The notes under the pieces: generated by a model | Databases searched by the model: none | Told to the model about the DNA's origin: nothing | Seen by the model: only the letters and a program-made list of their open reading frames with translations | Position numbers and translations under genes: made by a program | In this document: positions 47,890-56,800 of the stretch, one piece after another | Numbering within the stretch: position 1 is the first letter of the stretch | Layout of the letters: each line of letters opens with the position of its first letter | NCBI GenBank assembly: GCA_905221615.1 | Contig: CAJNDT010005791.1 | Coordinates: 72,736 to 136,735, forward strand | DNA from: Symbiodinium sp. CCMP2592 | Lineage: Eukaryota; Sar; Dinophyceae; Suessiales; Symbiodiniaceae | Reading direction: 5' to 3' | Length of the DNA stretch: 64,000 nt

Positions 47890-50800
47890 ACCTTGTCTGC
47901 CTCGGCAACCAAAAGGACTGCCAAACAGTCTGTTTGACCATTCCGTGCCGCATGCATCAGGGCGGTGTTGCCTTGCTCGGAGGGGGAAACAGAGCCCGAG
48001 TACCGACGTGTCAATCTCTTGCCGAGGCCATAGCCGAAGCCGTCCATGACATCCTAACCACCAAGCGTCCAACATGCAAGAGCGACCCACGCAAAAGACT
48101 TCATTGCGAGTGTGCGATGGGATTCCGTGGCGAATTTGCAAATCATTGCCTCCTCAAGTCTTGTAGCTCCTTGATTATCAATCTCATCGGACTCAGGATG
48201 TCAGCCCTCCGGCTCCCTCACCTCCTCGGCTCCCTTCTCCAAGAGCTCTTTGACGAGCGCGCTGTGGCCGCCCTTTGCCGCCTCCATGAGAGCTGTTGGA
48301 CCTCAGACACAGAAGCCCCACGCAGTTATACACGCAAGCCACGGACTGAAGAGTGCCCGCTACTGGCAAACCTCGCCTAATCTGCGGATGATGCACTTTT
48401 GTTCATAATATGGAAGCACGGCACAACAATGCATGTTCGCCTACTTGTTGGTGGCTGCTGAAGCCAAATAGGACTTGTCACTCCATAAGGCTCCGGCGGC
48501 CCAGAAGTGCCCGGAATTTCACATTGTCGGCGGACAGTTCCAACACCGTCTTACCTCCGGCAAACACGAAGTCCCTCTTGTCTGGCTTTGCTCAACTTTA
48601 GCAAAAGCTGGATCGGGAACGGTGACAGCGCTAGCATAAGTTTCACAGTCAAGGCATGTTGAGGCTCCTGCCGGCACTGCTTTTCAGGCCCTGGGGCGAG
48701 CCATGATCAGATGCGTCACTGGGTGGAGGAACGTGGAGGAAATGCGATGCTCTCGGTTGTCACACCCTCACAAAAGCTGCAGTCTATTTGGCTTACAAGA
48801 TTATAGAATCGGCCACTTGGCGCGCTCGAAGCATGCCGTTGGACCATCTCTCACCATCTTTGCCAGGTCACCCTCTTTGCCATCCTGTCCAGGAGCAGAT
48901 TGAAGCACTCCTCATGGCCACCCTGCATGGCGAGCATCAGTGGGGTATAACCTGGCAGTGCGATGCGCTTTCCGGAAGCATTCCTCTCTTGAGCTCTCTT
49001 ATGCTGCAACAGGCTTTGACAGGCTGCTTGGCAGCTCGGCACCAAGGCCCCGGCCCTCGTTGTTTTGGCAGTCCTGCGCCACGAACTGCGAGGCCGCTCT
49101 GCTCCACGTCACAATCCCTCAGGTTCCGAGCCTTCTCGGCGTTCCTATCCAGGAGCTCTTTGAGAGATGCCGTCTTACCCTCCCTGGCCGCGAGCATCAA
49201 AGCCGTGCTGCCTTGGGCTCGGAGGGGTCCGCTTCCGTGTGAAACACGGAATCAACTCTTGGCTTATGCCAGAGCCGACTGCCTACGCCCACATGATGCA
49301 TGTCAATGTGGGGATACACCCCCTCCCAGATACATAATCATGAGCAGACTCCTTTCTGCGCTGAGATCGCACGACCCTCCCTTATCCGGATATCTGCAAG
49401 GGCCGGGCCATCGGCGCATCTGGCATCCTGGCTGAAGTGGGTTGCAGCGAGATGGTACGGATCCGGAGCCCTTGGGCCATTTGCAAAACCTGCCTTCTCT
49501 ATGCCTTTGTCGAGGAGCTGCTTGATGTGGTCCGCATTACCATGCTTCACCGCCAACATCAGGAACGTCAAGCCTGAGCCATCTCCAACTTGTGAAAAAT
49601 CCTAGTGGTGAACGGGACGTCATGGCCCATGGCCACTGGCCCAATAACGGTCCACCATACACTTCATGTGCGCTTTCAGTTGCAAGCGATTGCCTCCGGT
49701 AGGCTTCCACTTTCATCGCCATGTGACCGCAATGGGTGGCTGCCAACGTCAGGCATGGATGCGAGTCCGAAGCGACAGTGGAGATTTGTGGAGCAGGTCA
49801 GACGGCAAAGCCGGAAACCAGGAAAGGGCCAAGGACGAATGCGGGGTTTTGAAGGGTCACATGCAGGATTCCCCGTAAATACAACCTCCTTTCTTCCGTT
49901 TCCGTGGCTCGAGGAACCACTGCAAAGCGCCCTGTAAGCCGTCATTGGCCCTCTCACAGCTTCAGAATCAAAAAGAAGCAAGCAGGGCTTCGGCGATCCT
50001 CCGTCAGGTACCGGCTTCGCCGACCAACAGAGCTGAGGCCGTGACCAGCATCGTTTTTGAAGTCCTGAGCAAAGAGCGATTTATGCGGCCGTTGCCATGA
50101 GCCAACAGCCTATCGAACCGAACGAAGGCGTCTTCAACCTCTGGGAGCAGGGAGCTTGCCAAGCCTGACTGTCCAAGCCCCGGCCTTGTACTGCTCGTGC
50201 AGGTCGACCAAGAGCTCCAGAGATCCGGGATTCTCCGTTGCCACTTCCAGAGCGATGTCCAAGGCAGTGCTACCGTTCTCCGTCAACCAGATGTCGGCCT
50301 GGTTGTTCTGGATTATGGAACCACAAACAGTAGAACCTTTTCACAGGGCCCCTAAACAAGCACCAATTTCTGAAACTGTTCCCATATGTCTGCCTTGTAG
50401 GTCAGGAGCTGCCTTGCCACGGCAGTGTGGCCCTGAGCCAACGCTCGGTGGAGAGCGTGCTTGCCGTCGTTCGAGGCACTGTTGGGGTTCGCCCAGGTGC
50501 GCAAGTGCTCGACTACCTTCTGAACATTATCGTCGTAGGCCCTCAGCACTGCGACAAGATGAGATAGTCGTACGAAACGGCCCTTGTGACAAGAAGTCCC
50601 CGCTCGAGTCAACGCGGAGAAATTACGCAGCAACTGAGTCGTAGACGCACTGACGAGCTCCGAGCTGTTCTTCAGCCGTTGTTGCACCACCTCGCTGAAC
50701 TCCTCCTTGGCAAGCCGCAACTCCTGTGGCCATGGCTCCAGAAGCCATGAAACTATGGAAGACGACTCCACCGCTGGAGATGTTGGACGATGTAGGTCCT

Positions 50801-53800
50801 CCAGGCCCAACCTCTGCGACAGCATGGAGACGCACCTGCACGAAGTGGTGTTGCAGAGCGCAAAGGCTGTGTCTTGGACTGCAGCAAATAGATTATTTAT
50901 CGCTCTCGCTGTTGAGGGTCCCTAAAGCTGTTGAAGGTCTGTGTCCTGTTGGGGTTGAAGGCTTCGAGGCCAGCCTCGCCACGGCCTCGCTCTCGGGGTA
51001 CACGCGCTGGCGCAAGAGTCCTCGTCCGTGAAACACATGGAGGCTTCCAGACATGGGATCATGCAATTTTATGCGACGTTGTGCAATGGATGTGCTCCCA
51101 CAACCCCGTGTCAGGAATACCCAACGCAACCGCACGCCGTGGCTTTCCTGGACATAAAGACGAAGGGACATTGCTTGTCCAACTGTTCAAGGCTCCATGA
51201 CGACGGATTTCTAACTTAACGGACGGCATGCCTAAACATGCATTCAAGAGTCCAGCCGCCCCTGAATCTCTCAACAGGATGGCATGCTCTGTCGCAAGTG
51301 CAACGAGCAGTTTACGATAATTGCGGTCATTAGACCCTGAAGGATCGTTGCAGCGAGGTCTCCGAGCAAGAGGGGCGTCTGCCCGTCTGCATCCTTGACG
51401 TCTTGCTTCGCACCCGCCGAGATCAGGGCCCACGCAGCACAGGCGTGGCCCTTGCCCATCGCCTTTGAAGAGCAGAGCAAAATCCCTTCGAGGGACGGTT
51501 TCCACAGCTCCTTCGTCAAGAGTCTTGCACTGCTTCTTTTTCAAAAACAGGCCTCGTGCAGGGCCGTGCGGTGAGTAGTCTCCTCCATGAGGTTTACATC
51601 CGCCCCGTGCTGAAGGAAGAGCTCCCTCAGCAAGAGGCGTGGAGCCGCAACGAGGCTTCAGGCAAGACTAAAAGAGCGCAATGATCGCCGCTGTTGATCA
51701 ACGGGCAAGGACTCCCTTGTAGCAGACCACACCAAGTGACAACTCCAACAAGCCGGGATGCACCATGCCGGAGTTGCCCTGCGAAGCTGCTTTGTGGAGC
51801 AAAGGCTTCTTCTTCTCCTGAAGCACAGCCTGTCCAGGATGCAGTCCAGTCTAGACGACTTCACGCTCGAATTCTGCAGGCACGTCCTCATCATCGAACC
51901 ATCGAGCTACATCTACCAAGGCTTGCTTGGGATCACTTTACCTTCGTCACGAGCATGAAAATGGGAGTCTTCGCACCGGCAACGGTGGTGCTGGTAGTCA
52001 AGGAAAAGTCAGCAACAACAAGAAGGCCAGGATTACAGCGCTCGCCCATGTAGATGGCCGCAGAATTAGCAATACTTTTCGCACAGTGACAAAATTGCCT
52101 CAGCATCCTTTCCAGCCCAGTGGAGTGTCTTCCGACACTCCAGCTCGCTGTTGGCAGCTACATCGGCAATGAGCTGTCGTTTGATCTCGAAGACCCTGTG
52201 CCCACTCGACTCCTGGCACAGAAAGAACCAGGCAATGTCACTGCTAACTTGGCAACAGCAATCTGGGCGCAGGGGCCTTAATAAAGAGCATGTACTTTGT
52301 TGTAAGTTGCAGCTCGCAGACCAACTTACCTGAGGCGGAACGAACTCGACACGCCAAAGCCTGGGATGAAGAACAATTGCGAAGGCGGGAAGGATGCCTT
52401 GCACTCGAAGTGTCAGCTGGAGGTCGCGGTATCCACCATCCAATGGAGTTTGATACCTTCACCACATCCCTTTCGAGACAAGGGCTGAAGACACGTCTAT
52501 AGACCTACTGGGCTTGTGGCCGGTCGTTGAACTCTACGATTTCAACGTTGTCGTCCTCGTTAGCCGCAACATGTGCCACGTTGCAGGCCCTCGACCACGC
52601 TGCAGCCGTGCGTCCTCATCGATCAGCTTCAGTCCGTCGTACATATCCTCCAAGTTCTCGTAGCTGAGCGTGTCTCGAACGATGTCAGTAAGTCGATGCC
52701 TGGCTTCGATCAACAAGAACCCAAATCTATCATACTGTAAATATGGTCGAGGCCCTCCTCTTCTTCGAACACTCTACTGCACCGGACTTGAACTAACCGT
52801 GACTAACCAAGTGCAAAGAACTTAGCACCGGGTGTGCTTCCGACCAGTGGTCTGCCCAAGGCAATCTTCGTTCTAACACCAGCTATCCTGTTTTTGAGGC
52901 CAGTTCTCCTGCCCTCAGTTTTCTGCGGTGTACCTTTTGAACACCAGAACTGGTTTTCAGATACTTGGGTGATGGCAAACAAGACTAGCTTCAAACCCCG
53001 CGACAGTGCAGGAGACAAACCTTGCATGCCCTGGAGACGCTGCACTTCCGTGATTTTCGTGGCCCTTCAAACCAAAGTGTGTATGCAGGCAGTGACTCGG
53101 CCCCTCTAAGTGTAGCTTCTTTCTCTGGATCCCTGTCTGCACTCTGAGAATGTCGTCCAGCTCAGCCTGCAAGGTTGAAAGCCCAGCCGTGCTCAAAAGC
53201 GCTCATGGAAACCTTCAACTGGTTGCAGAGAAAGAGCACTAAGACTGAGAAGCATCGTTCGCCGTCGTCGTCATGATTGCTGCTGTCGTCATCGCTGTCG
53301 TCGTTGTCGCTGTTGCTGCCATTATCTTCCTCGCTGCTGCTGCCGTCGTCGCCGTCGCCAATAGCGTCGCCACTGTCGCAACTCGCTTCAGCATCGATCA
53401 CAACATTACGGTTTCACTTGCATCCTCCCAGCCCGTCCCAGCAGACGTGAAGAGAGCGGCGAATGCCAAGCGTTTGGGAGTGCTTCGCTTCACGCCTCTT
53501 GTTCCTTACCTACACACAGGACTTCAAGATAACGTCATGCTCTAAGAGCAAGCCAGCAGAACCATTCGATGTTGCCGGCACTGTCCACGTACTTAAACCT
53601 TGCCTTTGATTCGCAGCCTCAGCTTATTGCACACGTGTTTGAAATGAGTGGGGGAAATCCGGATAAGCGGGAAACCGGCCACAACAACACGCACCCTTGT
53701 CGCAATCGAGCAGCGTTCTTTGCCTTTCAGGGGAGGCTTTGCACAGGTACCATGAGTGGCTGTCGCGACCCTGTCGACAAGGTCGAAGAAGTGGTGCTTG

Positions 53801-56800
53801 TGCTTGTGCGCAAACTCAAAGAGCTTATCCAGCGTTGGAAAGAAGGGCTGGAAATTTACCTGGCACGTGTCCCGAACACGTCGGTTTAGGTTGCCGTCAC
53901 GATGCAGTCCCACCAGCCCGCCGTGGCCTTAACGCTGCGTGCGGCGCGCTCGCCGGTGGAAATGACATCCTTCTGCTCCTCGTGCAAGCCGTGCTTGCTC
54001 TGCAGCTCTTTGCCTGACTGGTACAGGAGGTGGGACGGGGACAATGACAAAAGCTTTGCAGCTATCGGAGTAGCATCTCTCGCTAAGCCAAGGCACTGAG
54101 TTGCCGAAAGCTCCTCAGCTTTTCCTCCCCTCCGGAGATCTCCAGCGCCTTCGCGTACTTGGCTGCTGCACCGTCTTCTCGATCCAGGAGCACGATGTTC
54201 TCGTCGTACTTGGAGTCCGCGAGGCCGAACTGTTCAAGGGGAAAGCACGAAGGAGGGCTGATATTGGCTTGCACGAGCACCGTTGGGAGGCAGGGCAATC
54301 GAAGGCAAAGGAAGGAACGAATTATCTTGTGGCTTCGGCCTTCTCACGGAGTGACTGCTTCGGCGCGTGCTCTGCCTTGGGACCCGTCTCCTGACAGCAT
54401 GATGGGGAATCAGCAACACATAGCATCACCGATTGCAGCGGTGTCATCCCGGCCTGGGTGGCACCCTCGGAGCCCATGCCCGGGTCCTTCAGCAAGCTGG
54501 CTACAAAGGACTCCGGGCACGGATGCAATGCAACCAGTGCCTGCTTGGCGCTGGCGGCTCCCATGCCGGTGCGAATGCCTCAAGAGGCAGCCCCGCCTGC
54601 CCTCGAAGATCAATGAAGTCGGACGCCGGCTTCTTTCCCGGTCTAGTCTAGCTCCTTTTGCCACGTGCATCCATGCCACTGGCTGCCACTTCCTCAACTT
54701 TGGAGTTCAGAACTTCCAGCCTTAGCAACTTCCAGTCGCTGAGAACGAAGTTGGCTCTACTTGAGAGCGAACTGGAAGAGATCGGCATCACGGGTTTGTA
54801 CGGATTCACGATTGAATGCACGACACCTGACATAGCTTCCGTTTTCCGGCTGCTATGCCAAGGGTGCGGCATCCGTGCTTCCAAATGCTCGCCCAAGCGC
54901 TGGACCTGATCAGCTGACCGACGGTTGCGGCGCTGTGCGAGCCCAAGATCAGACGCGACATCACAAAGTCCAAAGTCCAAAGCAGCAGCCGTGGCAAGAA
55001 TCCACAAACTCTTCTTCACGACATACGAACTCCCACATCCTCGGCGTAAAGAGCCTGGCCTTCTTCTCAATTTGCTCCACAAGTCGCACCTGTGGCAGTG
55101 CGTCACGGGTAATGACTAGAACGAGACCTCTGACACTTCAAGATGCAATCTTCAAGCTCGAGCTGCAGGTAACAAGATCCAACTCGCAAACCTTGTGACA
55201 ACTGCACCTAAAGCCTGAACCCCAAGATCCATCCAAACACTGCAAGAGTTTCGAACTATGAAGACGACTGGCCTGCACGGCCTCCAGCGATGTCGTTAGA
55301 TCTGCCGATGTCCCGCCACCTCGGCAGCCGGCTCTGGCGGCTCGCACGACTCGTGGTGCAGTAGCACTTCTTGGTCCTGCTGCAGTCATGGTGTCATGAA
55401 AGGTCTTACTGCATTGTAACAGGATACCCAGGGTCTGAGAAGTTCTGCTGGCCAAAGCTTCGATAGGTGGAGGAAGCTGACTCAAACGACAACTGCTGTT
55501 GAAGATCTACCCTGGGTGTCCCGCACATACGAGTAGATCTTCCACGCGCAGCATCGGCACAAGCGAAGTCTAAGGGAGCTTCCTCGTTGTCCTAAACAGC
55601 CTCCTTGGCCTGAGGAGCGTGCGCATCGTGCCCACTTCGGAGACCAGCTGCGCGACACAACAAAGAAATGAAGCGACTCCAATCGGGTTCCAAGCTGACT
55701 GAGTCCTTAACGTTAAAACGTAGCACTTCACAGACCCTGCTCAGATAGTTGCAAACAACTTCCCTAAACCCCAAACCCCCTTCAACCCTCAGGCACCGCC
55801 GCCGCTGTAGCCTTCCAGGCGCTCACGGAGAGGAGCCCGCCTCCGAGCTCACCGCCTGCGAGGCCTCCGGCTCCCGCGCCGACACCTCCAGAGAGTCAAG
55901 CCCGAACTCCCCGAAACCTCACGAGCTGAAACTAGAGTCAAAATATAAAATGTAGCATCGATCATGCACAACCTATAAATGTACAGGCTAGAACAACTAC
56001 ATAGATTCATAGATACTATAATGTAATCTACCATCCATAGAATCCATAGAATCTATGGTGGATATAACGCACTATCATAAGATGCAATATAGAATACTTC
56101 ACAGGTCCCTTCACAGGCCGATGGCGGTCCAGTTTCAGAAGCTGCTCCTCGTCGAAGCTCTACATAGCACGATGGCAACGGAAAGACAGGGTGTAGGGCT
56201 TTGGACAAGCAGGTAAACATGTGCCAACATCCAGATGTCAATCCTTGGCCACAAAGCCGCCGTGTGCAAGGGCAAGCCCCCGAGACCCTCGCCCTGAAGA
56301 ACATCGCAAGGTACACCGAAGACTGCTAAAGTGAAACAAACAAGGACAGCTGCGATTCGACTACCTAGCTCTCGGAAGGAACTCAAATGCAAGGGAACAT
56401 GTCCGCAGCACATCCCGACCCTCTAGACCCAAAGCTCTGAACGCTGCATATGAACTCCTAAACCCTAAACCCCACTCAACCCCAGAGTTCTCAAGATCAC
56501 CAACTCCTAAACCTAAACCGTCCCTGGCACTCTGGACTTGGGGTCGGCCTTTGCGTCGCCAGTCAGCACTTCACCCTGCAGGCAAGAGAGCTCCTGAGGG
56601 GCTGTAGTATTGCATTGAAGTATATTCTAGTAATCTAGTGCATTTTATCTGTCATATGATACATATGTCTTTTGGCATGGTATGTGCTCCTAGGAGCTCG
56701 TGTTCGGAGTTTCATCGAAGCCTTCATACGACACTGAAGGGTATGTCTAAAACATCATGTTGGACGTAGCACTATGGCTTCCTCCGCATGCACACAACCT

